A stretch of 56,521 nucleotides of DNA from Bacillota bacterium (GCA_023391635.1 JAEWAQ010000044.1:1-56521), one strand, 5' to 3'. Numbered from the stretch's first letter, positions 24,339-33,270 are shown. Notes: generated by a model not told the origin, from the sequence alone. Numbers and translations are program-made.

Positions 24339-24405
24339 GTGTCCCTCCAAGTTTCGACGGATGCCCGCACTTACGGACAACAACCGACATCTTCATTCTT
24401 TTCCC

Positions 24406-24411
24406 ATTATA
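24406..24411 (-). promoter_or_regulatory. Candidate -10 element of prs promoter
   Basis: A perfect TATAAT on the minus strand lies about 70 bases upstream of the prs start. The -35 is poor (TGTGAA at 17 bp), so activity is uncertain and readthrough from the his operon is also possible. Confidence 0.4.
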
Positions 24412-24502
24412 CATGAGACATGCCCGTTTTCACACCGGGAACACAACCATTTTATAATGCGAAAATGCGGCTGCGGCGACGGTGCGACGATCGTGCAATA
24501 AC

Positions 24503-25240
24503 TTAATTTTTCTTCGTTGGCTTGCGATGGCGGAACTCGAGCTCGTCCAGCACGTCGTCCAGCGGAATCCTTTGTTCGCGCAGCAGCACCATCAAGTGGA
24601 AAATGAGGTCGGCCGCCTCCGCGCGGAGCTCTTGCGGATCTTCGTTCTTGCCGGCAATGATGACTTCGGCGGCTTCCTCGCCGATTTTCTTCAGGATTTT
24701 GTCAAGGCCCTTTTCGAACAGGTACGTCGTGTACGAGCCTTCGATTCGTTCGGCATCGCGCTTTGCGATCGTCGCTTCCAGCCGGTTCAGCGGCCCGTAA
24801 CGATCATTGGAGGATACAATGGCTGTGGCAGGGTCGGCAGGGTCGACAGACTCGTCCGTTAAAGCGACGATGGCCGTTTCCGCATTTGCCGCCACCAGCG
24901 AAGTGCCGGCTTGCTCGGTACCGCGATAGAAGCAGCTGTATGCGCCGGTATGGCAAGCCGGCCCCTTCTGATACACGCGAACGAGCAGCGTGTCGCCGTC
25001 ACAATCGTATTGAATCGAGACAACCTCCTGCGTATGACCGCTGGTTGCTCCTTTGTTCCACAACTCGCCGCGCGATCGGCTCCAGAACCACGTCTGCCCC
25101 GTTTTGACCGTCTGCGCGAGCGATTCCTCGTTCATATATGCCAGCATCAGCACTTCCTTGCTGACGGCATCCTGCACGATAGCGGGTACAAGGCCTTGGC
25201 TATCGTATTTAATTTGTTCCATCCAGGCCATATCGGTCAT
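24503..25240 (-). CDS. hisIE: Bifunctional phosphoribosyl-AMP cyclohydrolase / phosphoribosyl-ATP pyrophosphatase
   Basis: It catalyses steps two and three of histidine synthesis. In the 245 residues the HisI domain (about 1-115) carries WFWSRSRGELWNKGATSGH and the zinc-site cysteines in YDCDGD and GPACHTG. The HisE domain (about 145-240) carries EEAAEVIIAGKN and EAADLIFHLMVLL. The ATG overlaps the hisF stop (ATGA), so translation is coupled. It is the last his gene; about 165 bases separate it from prs. Confidence 0.96.
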   Translation of the reverse strand: MTDMAWMEQIKYDSQGLVPAIVQDAVSKEVLMLAYMNEESLAQTVKTGQTWFWSRSRGELWNKGATSGHTQEVVSIQYDCDGDTLLVRVYQKGPACHTGAYSCFYRGTEQAGTSLVAANAETAIVALTDESVDPADPATAIVSSNDRYGPLNRLEATIAKRDAERIEGSYTTYLFEKGLDKILKKIGEEAAEVIIAGKNEDPQELRAEAADLIFHLMVLLREQRIPLDDVLDELEFRHRKPTKKN

Positions 25241-25995
25241 CGGACGTTCACTCCTTTGCTCCGAAGCGCATCCTTGACTTCGCGGATCGTCACTTCTTTG
25301 TAGTGGAAGATGCTGGCGGCCAGCGCGGCGTCCGCCTGACCAAGCGTGAGAACATCGGCAAAATGATCCGCGTTCCCCGCTCCGCCCGAGGCGATGACCG
25401 GGATACCCACACCGGTGGAAACGACGCGCGTCAAATCCATGTCGAACCCATCCTTCGTGCCGTCCGCGTCCATGCTGGTCAGCAGCAATTCCCCGGCGCC
25501 GAGCCGCTCCGCCTCTTTCGCCCACTCCACCGTGCGCATGCCTGTCGGCTTGCGCCCGCCATGCGTGTATACTTCCCATTCTTGCCATTCGGGATTGAAT
25601 TTCGCGTCGATCGCGACGATGATGCACTGCGCCCCGAACATGCGGGATCCTTGCCCGATGAGTTCGGGGTTCAACACGGCAGCCGTATTGATGCCGATCT
25701 TGTCCGCCCCGGCACGCAGCAGTCGTTTCATATCATCGGTCGACTGGATGCCGCCTCCTACCGTAAACGGGATCGTGACCGCTTCGGCCGTCCGACGCAC
25801 CACGTCGACCATCGTCGCCCGGCCCTCGTGAGATGCCGAAATATCCAGGAAAACAAGCTCATCGGCACCTTCCTTATCATATAGAGCAGCCAGTTCGACC
25901 GGATCCCCGGCATCCCGAAGATTCACGAAATTGACCCCTTTGACAACGCGCCCGTCTTTCACGTCCAGGCAAGGAATGATTCGTTTGGCTAACAT
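25237..25995 (-). CDS. hisF: Imidazole glycerol phosphate synthase subunit HisF
   Basis: This cyclase subunit uses ammonia from HisH to form imidazole glycerol phosphate and AICAR from PRFAR. It is a 252-residue TIM barrel with the catalytic aspartates D11 in IIPCLDVKDGRVVKG and D130 in VAIDAK. Phosphate loops are VGGGIQ and ASGGAG. AAGGAGG precedes the ATG. It lies between hisA and hisIE. Confidence 0.97.
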   Translation of the reverse strand: MLAKRIIPCLDVKDGRVVKGVNFVNLRDAGDPVELAALYDKEGADELVFLDISASHEGRATMVDVVRRTAEAVTIPFTVGGGIQSTDDMKRLLRAGADKIGINTAAVLNPELIGQGSRMFGAQCIIVAIDAKFNPEWQEWEVYTHGGRKPTGMRTVEWAKEAERLGAGELLLTSMDADGTKDGFDMDLTRVVSTGVGIPVIASGGAGNADHFADVLTLGQADAALAASIFHYKEVTIREVKDALRSKGVNVR

Positions 25996-26010
25996 TGTGC
26001 GTTCCTCCTT

Positions 26011-26778
26011 CTACCGCGACCGCTTCGGATCGCAATATTCAACGACTTCCCGGTAAGGAAGCGCCCCTCCGAAAATATCGAGCGCGCTCCCGATCGTAAT
26101 GTCCAGCTTGCCGCCCGTAATGTCGCGGAAACGTTGCAAATCCGCGATCGAGCGTGCGCCCCCCGCGTAGGTAGCCGGTATGCGGATCCATTCCGCCAGC
26201 TTCGACGCCAGCTTCTCCTGAACGCCCTCCCGCTTCCCTTCCACGTCGACTGCGTGAATCAGGAATTCGTCGCAATAGCTTTCCAGCTCGCGAATCGCCC
26301 TTTCGTTCACTTCCAAGTCGCTGAACGTCGTCCACTGGTTCGTGACGACGTACCACTTGCCGTCCCGCTCCTTGCAGCTTAGGTCGAGCACAAGCCGCTC
26401 CTTGCCGACCTCGGACACGATCTTCCGCAAATTGTCCATCTGAAGCCGGCCGTCACGGAATACATACGAAGTAACGATGACGTGCGATGCGCCTTCGCGC
26501 AAATAATCCGCCGCATTATCGGCCGTAATGCCTCCGCCGATCTGCAAGCCCTCCGGATACGCGCGAAGCGCGGACAACGCCGCTTCGCGATTGCCCCCGC
26601 CCAGCATAATAATGTGACCGCCGGTTAACCCGTCTTCCTTGTACAAAGAAGCATAGTAGTCCGCCCCGCGTTCGGAGACAAAGTTCTCCACGACTTGGGA
26701 CGCATCCGCCTGAAGCGTCTCCCCGACGATCTGCTTGACTTTGCCTTGATGAATATCGATACACGGTCTGAACCGCAA
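26011..26778 (-). CDS. hisA: HisA, eukaryotic-type ProFAR isomerase
   Basis: It converts ProFAR to PRFAR, the fourth step of histidine synthesis. The 255-residue TIM barrel does not read like normal bacterial HisA (LPAIDLKDGKCVRL type). It aligns by eye with yeast HIS6 along its length: CIDIHQGKVKQIVGETL, YYASLYKEDGLTGGHIIMLG, LQIGGGIT, HVIVTSYVF, WTTFSDLEVNERA, EFLIHAVDVEG and ITIGSALDIFGG. The start appears to be TTG at 26778, behind GAAAGGA. It replaces the canonical hisA in an otherwise complete operon, so it must supply the isomerase. A transferred or ancient alternative lineage is inferred. Confidence 0.93.
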   Translation of the reverse strand: MRFRPCIDIHQGKVKQIVGETLQADASQVVENFVSERGADYYASLYKEDGLTGGHIIMLGGGNREAALSALRAYPEGLQIGGGITADNAADYLREGASHVIVTSYVFRDGRLQMDNLRKIVSEVGKERLVLDLSCKERDGKWYVVTNQWTTFSDLEVNERAIRELESYCDEFLIHAVDVEGKREGVQEKLASKLAEWIRIPATYAGGARSIADLQRFRDITGGKLDITIGSALDIFGGALPYREVVEYCDPKRSR

Positions 26779-26784
26779 TTTCGC

Positions 26785-27405
26785 TCAATCCTTTCGCGCC
26801 GCCCGGGTTAGACGGGCGAACTTTTCCAGCAGCGCCATGCCGAGCTCGCCGCTCTTCTCCGGGTGGAACTGCATCCCGAACAACGAGCCCCGTCCGACGA
26901 TCGCCGTCACCTGCTGGTGATAATCCGTCACCGCCAGCAAGTCCTCCCGCCGCTCCGGCAGCGCATGATACGAATGCACGAAGTACACGTGCCCCGGCGC
27001 CAGTCCCGCGAACAGCGGATTCTCTTGCTGCAAGAACGTCAGCTCGTTCCAGCCCATGTGCGGAACTTTATACGAACCTTCGAACCGGACGACGCGACCG
27101 GGCAGCAATCCCAACCCCTCATGCCGTCCATGCTCCTCGCTCTCGCCGAACAGCAGCTGCATGCCCAGGCATATGCCCAGCAGCGGCTTCCCCGATGCCG
27201 CATAGTCGCGCGTCACCGCATCCAGTCCCGTCCGCCGCAAGTTCGCCATCGCGTCCCCGAATGCGCCGACACCGGGCAGAATCGCGCCGTCCGCCTCCAT
27301 AATGACAGCAGCATCGGAGCTTACGACAGCTTCATAGCCGAGCCTCTCGACCGCCTTGCTCACGCTGTGCAAATTGCCCATTCCGTAGTCGATAATGGCG
27401 ATCAA
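26785..27405 (-). CDS. hisH: Imidazole glycerol phosphate synthase glutaminase subunit HisH
   Basis: This class I glutamine amidotransferase releases ammonia for HisF. The 206 residues contain the nucleophile cysteine in LLGICLGMQLLF and the His-Glu pair in MQFHPEKSGELG. The start is a TTG one base after the hisB stop, with GGGAG nine bases upstream inside hisB. The gap to hisA is six bases. Confidence 0.96.
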   Translation of the reverse strand: MIAIIDYGMGNLHSVSKAVERLGYEAVVSSDAAVIMEADGAILPGVGAFGDAMANLRRTGLDAVTRDYAASGKPLLGICLGMQLLFGESEEHGRHEGLGLLPGRVVRFEGSYKVPHMGWNELTFLQQENPLFAGLAPGHVYFVHSYHALPERREDLLAVTDYHQQVTAIVGRGSLFGMQFHPEKSGELGMALLEKFARLTRAARKD

Positions 27406-27406
27406 C

Positions 27407-28018
27407 CTACAGGACTCCCTTCGTGGATGGAACGCCTTTCACTCGGGGATCGATCTGCGTCGCCTCGTCCAAAGCCCGTCCCAGCGCCTTGAACACCGCC
27501 TCGATCATGTGATGCGTATTATGGCCGTAGTGCACGATGACATGCAGCGTAATCCGCGCCTCGAGCGCCAGCTTCCAGAGGAACTCGTGCACGAGCTCCA
27601 CGGTGAAGCTGCCGACGGTCGCCGCCGGAAAATCCGCCCTCATCTCCAGGTGCGGCCGGTTGCTGATATCGATGATGACCTGCCCGAGCGCCTCGTCCAT
27701 CGGCACGAACACGCTCGCATAACGCTTGATGCCCCGCTTGTCGCCGAGCGCTTCCCGCAGCGCCTGCCCAATGCAAATCCCGACATCCTCTACCGTGTGG
27801 TGATCGTCGACATCGACATCGCCGCGCGCCTCCAGCTTTAAATCGAACTGCCCGTGCTTGGCGAACAGATCGAGCATATGGTTCATGAACGGCACGTCGC
27901 TCTCGATTTCCACCTCGCCGCTGCCGTCCACGTTCAGGGACAGCGCAATATCCGTCTCCCCCGTCTTGCGGGCCACGGAAGCCTGCCGCGCAATGTACTT
28001 TTGTATCAACTCGCTCAT
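27407..28018 (-). CDS. hisB: Imidazoleglycerol-phosphate dehydratase
   Basis: This manganese-dependent dehydratase of histidine synthesis is the monofunctional form (203 residues) typical of Firmicutes. Metal-binding motifs are PFMNHMLD, DDHHTVEDVGI, HEFLWKLA and YGHNTHHMIEA. The ATG directly follows the hisD stop, with GGTGGAGAAGGG as ribosome-binding site. Confidence 0.97.
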   Translation of the reverse strand: MSELIQKYIARQASVARKTGETDIALSLNVDGSGEVEIESDVPFMNHMLDLFAKHGQFDLKLEARGDVDVDDHHTVEDVGICIGQALREALGDKRGIKRYASVFVPMDEALGQVIIDISNRPHLEMRADFPAATVGSFTVELVHEFLWKLALEARITLHVIVHYGHNTHHMIEAVFKALGRALDEATQIDPRVKGVPSTKGVL

Positions 28019-29311
28019 TTACCCTTCTCCACCTTCCAGTCGAATTTCCACCGCGCGTGCGTGGCCTTCAAGCCCTTCGTGCCGCGCCAGCGTCGCAATG
28101 CCTGCCGCGTCGCGCAGCAGCGCTTCCTTGCTGTATCGGATCAAGCTCGATTTCTTCAGAAAATCGTCTACGTTCAGCGGGGAGGAGAACCGCGCCGTGC
28201 CGTTCGTCGGCAAGATGTGGTTCGGCCCCGCGAAATAATCGCCCACCGGTTCGGAGCTGTAAGGACCGAGGAAAATGGCGCCAGCCGTCTCGATCCGTCC
28301 CAACCACGCCAGCGGATCCTCCACCATAACCTCCAAATGTTCGGGAGCGAGCCGGTTGATCACACTGACGCCTTCCTCCAGGCTATCTACCGTCAGAATG
28401 GCGCCATATTGCGCCAGTGACTTCTCAGCGATCTCCCTCCGCGGCAGCGCGGCCGCCTGTCTCCCCAGCTCCGCCTCCACCGCGCGCGCGAGCCGCTCCG
28501 AAGTCGTCACGAGCACCGCAGACGCCATCTCGTCGTGCTCCGCCTGCGACAGCATATCCGCGGCCACATACCGCGGGTCCGCGCTGTCATCCGCCAGCAC
28601 GGCGATCTCGCTCGGGCCCGCGATGCTGTCGATGGCCACCGTGCCGTACACGGCGCGCTTGGCCAGCGCCACATAGATGTTGCCGGGCCCGCAAATCTTG
28701 TCGACGGCGGGAATGCTCGCCGTCCCGTAAGCGAGCGCCGCGACCGCCTGCGCGCCCCCGACCCGGTAAATCTCCGTCACGCCCGCTTCCGCGGCCGCGA
28801 CGAGAATGTACGGGTCGATGCCCTCGCGGCCGCCCGTCGCCGGCGGCGTCACCATCGCGATCTCCGGCACGCCGGCTACCTGGGCCGGAATCGCGTTCAT
28901 GAGCACCGACGAAGGGTATGCCGCTTTACCGCCGGGAACGTACAAGCCGACCCGCCGCAGCGGCCGGATCATCATACCGAGCATCGTGCCGTCCGGCGCG
29001 ACGTCCATCCACGAGCCGCGCTTCTGCTTCTCGTGGAACGCCCGAATGTTCGCGGCCGCCTGGCGCAATGCGGTCAGAAAATCCGGCTCCACCCGCTCAT
29101 AAGCCGCCTGAATCTCATCGGCGCCAACGCGCAGCCGATCCGCCGTCAGCCCGACACCGTCATGCGCCGCCGTATAAAGCAGCAGCGCCGCATCGCCCTT
29201 CCGGCGCACCGCCTCGACAATTTCCGCAACCGCCTGATTCTGCTCCGGCGAGCCATACTCGCTCTGCCGTTCCAGCCGGAATCCCGTTGCCGCTCCTACG
29301 TACATCGTCAT
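28019..29311 (-). CDS. hisD: Histidinol dehydrogenase
   Basis: This NAD- and zinc-dependent enzyme performs the last two oxidations to histidine. The 430 residues include GLYVPGGKAAYPSS, the IYRVGGAQA region, KICGPGNIYV, DSIAGPSE and the metal/catalytic histidines in AEHDEMASA, APEHLEVM and HILPTNG. I set the start at the ATG at 29311, which overlaps the hisG stop (ATGA); a second ATG two codons later is equally possible. Confidence 0.96.
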   Translation of the reverse strand: MTMYVGAATGFRLERQSEYGSPEQNQAVAEIVEAVRRKGDAALLLYTAAHDGVGLTADRLRVGADEIQAAYERVEPDFLTALRQAAANIRAFHEKQKRGSWMDVAPDGTMLGMMIRPLRRVGLYVPGGKAAYPSSVLMNAIPAQVAGVPEIAMVTPPATGGREGIDPYILVAAAEAGVTEIYRVGGAQAVAALAYGTASIPAVDKICGPGNIYVALAKRAVYGTVAIDSIAGPSEIAVLADDSADPRYVAADMLSQAEHDEMASAVLVTTSERLARAVEAELGRQAAALPRREIAEKSLAQYGAILTVDSLEEGVSVINRLAPEHLEVMVEDPLAWLGRIETAGAIFLGPYSSEPVGDYFAGPNHILPTNGTARFSSPLNVDDFLKKSSLIRYSKEALLRDAAGIATLARHEGLEGHARAVEIRLEGGEG

Positions 29312-29958
29312 CCCCCTCCCTCTGCCGGTATCACCTGAGCCAGTCTGTCGCACAACGCCTGGATCGCGTCATTTTTCAGACGGTAACTAACCCGGTTCGC
29401 GATCAGACGACTCGTCACCTGGAACATCTCCCGCATCTCCACGAGCCCGTTCTCCCGCAGCGTCTGACCGGTCTCGACCATGTCCACGATCCGATCGGCC
29501 AGCCCGATCAGCGGCGCCAGCTCGATCGAGCCGTTCAGCTTGATGACTTCGACTTGCTGGCCTTGCTCGCGAAAATACTGCGAAGCGACATTCGGATACT
29601 TCGTCGCCACGCGCGGATGGATGACCGGCTTCCAATCCGGCAGGCCGATAACCGACATCCGGCAGCGGGCAATGCCGAGATCCAGGAGCTCGTAGACGTC
29701 CTTGGCTTCCTCCATCATGACATCTTTGCCGACGACGCCGATATCCGCGACCCCGTATTCGACATAAGTCGGCACATCGACGGGTTTGGCCATAATAAAT
29801 TCCATGCCCGCATCCGGAGCAGCAATGATCAGGCGCCTGGAATCGTCCAAGTCTTCCGGAATCGGCAATCCTGCCTGGCGGAACAGCTTGCTCGCCTGCT
29901 TGTAGATCCGCCCCTTGGGCATGGCCACCTTCAATACCTCTCTGTTGTCCACCATCAT
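29308..29958 (-). CDS. hisG: ATP phosphoribosyltransferase, short form
   Basis: It catalyses the first committed step, ATP plus PRPP to phosphoribosyl-ATP. At 216 residues it is the short HisG that lacks the C-terminal regulatory domain and needs HisZ, which is encoded just upstream. Landmarks are VAMPKGRIY at the start and GVADIGVVGKDV. The ATG overlaps the hisZ stop (ATGATG), with a second ATG one codon later. Confidence 0.96.
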   Translation of the reverse strand: MMVDNREVLKVAMPKGRIYKQASKLFRQAGLPIPEDLDDSRRLIIAAPDAGMEFIMAKPVDVPTYVEYGVADIGVVGKDVMMEEAKDVYELLDLGIARCRMSVIGLPDWKPVIHPRVATKYPNVASQYFREQGQQVEVIKLNGSIELAPLIGLADRIVDMVETGQTLRENGLVEMREMFQVTSRLIANRVSYRLKNDAIQALCDRLAQVIPAEGGG

Positions 29959-31184
29959 GGCCGCCCGCTCCCATCTGTCCCGTCAAACACAATCAGTTCT
30001 CCATATTCCGCGCCTCGATACCGGAAAGCTCCCCCGTTGACGCCAACCTCGGCGCGAGTCCGATCTGCCGCCGTCCGGTCCGTCAGCACTTCCGTCACAA
30101 CGGCCCTGCCTGCCGCCCGCAGACGTCCCGCTTCCGCCAGCGCCGCCTGCCGCTCAGCGGGTACGTAAAGCACCAGCGCTCGCTCGCACGCTGCCGACGC
30201 CTCCTCTTCCGCCACTTCCAGAATCCGCGTCGTCTTCAGCGCGAAGCCCGTGGCCGGAGCCGGCCGCCCGAATCCCGCCAGCAGGTTGTCGTACCGCCCG
30301 CCGCTGCATACCGGAAAACCGAGCTGCGAGGCGTAGCCTTCGAACGTCATCCCCGTATAGTAAGAGAAATCCCCGATCATCGTCAGATCAATCAGCACAT
30401 GCTCCTGCACCCCGTATGCGGCCAGCACGTCCCACACTTCGCACAGATGGCGGATCGCGGCCTGCGCCTGTGCGCTGACGCTAAGCTGCATCGCCTGATC
30501 GCACACTTCCTGCCCGCCGCGCAGCCGCAAAATATCGGCCAGCTCCACGCGCCACGCCTCATCGATAGCCAGCTTGCGCAGCTCATGCCGATAGCCCACA
30601 TGATCCCGCTGCAGCAGGCAGGCTTTCAGCGTCTCCTGATCGGCTTCCCGCCCCGGCAGCGTCTCCTCGAACAGCCCGTTCAGGAAGCCGACGTGGCCGA
30701 CCGCAATTTTGAACGAAGGAACGCCCGCGGCCTGCAGCGACGCGATCGCCAGCGCGATCACTTCCGCATCCGCTTCAGGCGACGGATCGCCGACGAGTTC
30801 GACGCCGGTCTGGAAAAACTCCGCCTCCCGCCCCGCCTCTTCCTCGAACGCGCGGAATACGTTCCCGTGATAGCTGAGCCGCAGCGGGAACGGCTGCTCC
30901 TTCAATAAAGAACCGACTACCCGCGCGATCGGCGCCGTCATATCGGAGCGCAGCACGATCGTCGTACCCCGCTGGTTCAGCAGCTTGAACAGCTTCTGGT
31001 CGCTTGTCGCGCTCGCCACGCCGACCGTATCGTAATATTCCATCGTCGGCGTCATGATCTGCTCGTATCCCCAGCGCCGCATGCACGCCAATACATTGCG
31101 CTCGATATGGCGCAGCCTGGCAACCGCATGGGGCAAATAATCCTTCACGCCGATCGGTTTCTCGAATCCTTTAGGTTTAGACAT
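29955..31184 (-). CDS. hisZ: ATP phosphoribosyltransferase regulatory subunit HisZ
   Basis: This histidyl-tRNA-synthetase-like protein lacks tRNA charging but binds short HisG and confers histidine feedback. The 409 residues start at MSKPKGFEKP after GAGGTG. The class II synthetase core is visible (motif 2-like LRLSYHGNVFRAFEE, motif 3-like SGGRYDNLLAGFG), with no anticodon-binding domain of full length. It is the first gene of the hisZGDBHAF-IE operon. Confidence 0.95.
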   Translation of the reverse strand: MSKPKGFEKPIGVKDYLPHAVARLRHIERNVLACMRRWGYEQIMTPTMEYYDTVGVASATSDQKLFKLLNQRGTTIVLRSDMTAPIARVVGSLLKEQPFPLRLSYHGNVFRAFEEEAGREAEFFQTGVELVGDPSPEADAEVIALAIASLQAAGVPSFKIAVGHVGFLNGLFEETLPGREADQETLKACLLQRDHVGYRHELRKLAIDEAWRVELADILRLRGGQEVCDQAMQLSVSAQAQAAIRHLCEVWDVLAAYGVQEHVLIDLTMIGDFSYYTGMTFEGYASQLGFPVCSGGRYDNLLAGFGRPAPATGFALKTTRILEVAEEEASAACERALVLYVPAERQAALAEAGRLRAAGRAVVTEVLTDRTAADRTRAEVGVNGGAFRYRGAEYGELIVFDGTDGSGRP

Positions 31185-31264
31185 GCCAGTCACCTCATCT
31201 TCCACACTTCACTACATTAAAGTGCTACCAAGTTACCATACTGCCAAAATAAAGGTTTCGTTCC

Positions 31265-31312
31265 ACTTTAGCACGAATGCGCCGCAACGTCAAGAAACCG
31301 CGGCACGGTTTC
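31265..31312 (-). promoter_or_regulatory. his operon promoter with upstream inverted repeat
   Basis: On the minus strand TTGACG (31288-31293) is 17 bp from TAAAGT (31265-31270), about 80 bases before hisZ. Directly upstream of the -35, GAAACCG and CGGTTTC (31294-31312, 5-base loop) form a perfect 7-bp inverted repeat that could be an operator. No T-box or other leader structure was recognised. Confidence 0.7.
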
Positions 31313-31368
31313 TGCGACGCGGTTCGCTTATGCCAATTGACCGGCACACCCGCCTACACCCGCCTGAT

Positions 31369-32136
31369 TTACACCCGCTTCTTATACGCCCTCATCGCAA
31401 AAATATAGGCCACGAGCATAATTCCGACGCACCAAGCAAGCGCGATCCAAATATCGTTTCCTACCGGCAGACCGGACAGCAGCGCCCGGATCGCTTCCAC
31501 GATCGAGGTCACCGGCTGGTTTTCCGCAAAGACGCGAACGGCCGTCGGCATCGAATCGGTCGGCACGAACGCCGAGCTGATAAACGGCAGGAAGATAAGC
31601 GGATAGGAAAACGCGCTTGCGCCTTCCACCGATTTGGCGGACAGGCCGGCGATCGCCGCGACCCAAGTTAACGCCAGCGTAAACAACAGAAGTAGTCCGG
31701 CTACTGCCAGCCAAGGCAGCAGCCCCGCCGATGAACGGAAGCCCATCAACAAGGCGACGAGAACGATGACAACAAGCGATATCGCGTTTGAGACCACCGA
31801 GGTCAACACGTGCCCCCATAGCACGGAGGAACGGGCAATCGGCATCGTATGAAACCGCTCGATGATGCCCCTCTGCTTATCCAGAAACAAGCGGTAAGCC
31901 GTATAAGATATCCCGCTGGCAATCGCCATCAGCAGGATGCCGGGCAACAGATAATTCACATAGTTATCCGTTCCGGCCTGGATGGCGCCGCCAAACACGT
32001 AGACGAACAACAACATCATGGCAATCGGAGTGATGCAGACCGTGATGATCGTGTCCATGCTGCGGGTAATATGGCGCATGGATCGCCCCAGCATGACGCC
32101 CATATCGCTGAAAAAGTGATTTTTCGCCGCTTCCAC
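31369..32136 (-). CDS. ABC-2 type transporter permease (DrrB-like)
   Basis: The 255-residue membrane protein has six hydrophobic segments and the ABC-2 signature region (LLPGILLMAIASGISYTAYR). It has a GTG start one base after the ATPase stop, with AAGGAGG upstream. With the ATPase it forms a DrrAB/daunorubicin-type exporter, probably expelling a lipophilic drug or lipid. It is the last gene of the PadR-controlled cassette. Confidence 0.9.
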   Translation of the reverse strand: MEAAKNHFFSDMGVMLGRSMRHITRSMDTIITVCITPIAMMLLFVYVFGGAIQAGTDNYVNYLLPGILLMAIASGISYTAYRLFLDKQRGIIERFHTMPIARSSVLWGHVLTSVVSNAISLVVIVLVALLMGFRSSAGLLPWLAVAGLLLLFTLALTWVAAIAGLSAKSVEGASAFSYPLIFLPFISSAFVPTDSMPTAVRVFAENQPVTSIVEAIRALLSGLPVGNDIWIALAWCVGIMLVAYIFAMRAYKKRV

Positions 32137-32895
32137 TTACACCGCCTCCTTCTTGCCTACGATAGCGAGGAATATCTCCTCGAGAGTCGGCTGTTTTTCA
32201 ATGTACTCCACCCTCGCCGACGGGAACAGCTGTTTGAGCTCCGCGAGCGTGCCGTTGGCGATAATCCTGCCCTCGTGCAAGATGGCGATCCGATCAGCCA
32301 ACTGCTCGGCTTCCTCCAAATACTGCGTGGTGAGAAATATCGTCGTACCTCCGTCTGCAAGCTCCTTGACCATTTTCCAAACCTCGATGCGCGACTCGGG
32401 GTCAAGCCCGGTGGTCGGTTCGTCGAGGAAAACGATCTGCGGCTTGCCTACGAGGCTCAGGGCGATATCGAGCCTGCGGCGCATGCCGCCTGAATATGAT
32501 GAGGCCCTGCGGTCGGCAGCCTCTGTCAGACCAAAGCGTTTCAACATGTCGTCCGCCACTTGGCGCGGTTTGCCCAGGTGCCGCAATTTGGCGATCATGA
32601 TCAGATTTTCCCGTCCGGTCAATATTTCGTCCACGGCGGCGAATTGTCCGGTCAGACTGATCGCCTGCCGCACGTGATCAGGTCTCGCCGCAACATCGAA
32701 TCCGTTCACGGTGGCGGTTCCGCCGTCGGCCCTAAGCAGCGTGGACAGAATTTTGACAATCGTCGTCTTGCCCGCCCCGTTGGAGCCAAGGAGCGCGAAA
32801 ATGCTGCCCTTTTCCACCTCGAAATCGACGCCCTTCAGCACTTGATGCTGTTTGTAGGACTTTTGCAGGCCATTCACTTCGATTGCTTGTTCCAT
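32137..32895 (-). CDS. ABC transporter ATP-binding protein (DrrA-like)
   Basis: The 252-residue ATPase has Walker A GSNGAGKT at 37-44, the signature SYSGGMRRRLDIALSL and Walker B VFLDEPTTGLDP. The SGGMRRRL form and the C-terminal SARVEYIEKQPTLEEIFLAI tail are typical of drug-resistance exporters of the DrrA type. It is cotranscribed with the DUF1048 genes upstream and the permease downstream. Confidence 0.93.
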   Translation of the reverse strand: MEQAIEVNGLQKSYKQHQVLKGVDFEVEKGSIFALLGSNGAGKTTIVKILSTLLRADGGTATVNGFDVAARPDHVRQAISLTGQFAAVDEILTGRENLIMIAKLRHLGKPRQVADDMLKRFGLTEAADRRASSYSGGMRRRLDIALSLVGKPQIVFLDEPTTGLDPESRIEVWKMVKELADGGTTIFLTTQYLEEAEQLADRIAILHEGRIIANGTLAELKQLFPSARVEYIEKQPTLEEIFLAIVGKKEAV

Positions 32896-32907
32896 CGCGA
32901 TATCCCC

Positions 32908-33261
32908 CTATTGCTTTAATTTATCCGTCACCTTTTTCATGGCCTTGTTCACTTCTCGGTCGACGGATTCCTGATAGATATCAGCGTAAGTCTTGGAATC
33001 CTTGATGAGATCGTCGCAGAAAGCCGCTACGTCACTGCCCGTCACTTCGAGCACGCCTTTCCCCGAGGCCGCGCCTTCTTCAAACAGATCGATAATCCCC
33101 GAGAGCAGACCCGTCCCTTCGGTCAGTTCAACAGGGCCGACCTTAAACAAATATTTTTGAATCTCTTTATAAACGATCTGATAATCCTGCGGGAGGGCTT
33201 TGACACGGGCCACGTGCGCCCGCCACTCTTTTTTGCCTTTGATGATATCTTGTATTCTCAT
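32908..33261 (-). CDS. DUF1048-family protein, copy 2
   Basis: The small helical cytoplasmic protein (117 residues) is of the DUF1048 family, with KALPQDYQIVYKEIQKYLF and DLFEEGAASGKGVLEVTGSD. AGGAGG precedes the ATG. It is a paralogue of the neighbouring 115-residue protein, sharing the pattern of LPxDYQ, a glycine-rich loop and the DDLI/FC segment (AAFCDDL versus KGFCSAL). DUF1048 proteins are commonly found with PadR regulators and ABC exporters; their function is not established. Confidence 0.85.
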   Translation of the reverse strand: MRIQDIIKGKKEWRAHVARVKALPQDYQIVYKEIQKYLFKVGPVELTEGTGLLSGIIDLFEEGAASGKGVLEVTGSDVAAFCDDLIKDSKTYADIYQESVDREVNKAMKKVTDKLKQ

Positions 33262-33270
33262 GTCGGCCTC

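Noticed and set aside
31185..31368. T-box or histidine attenuator before hisZ
   Set aside because: No AGGGUGGNACCGCG-like core, no leader peptide rich in histidine and no terminator/antiterminator pair was seen.
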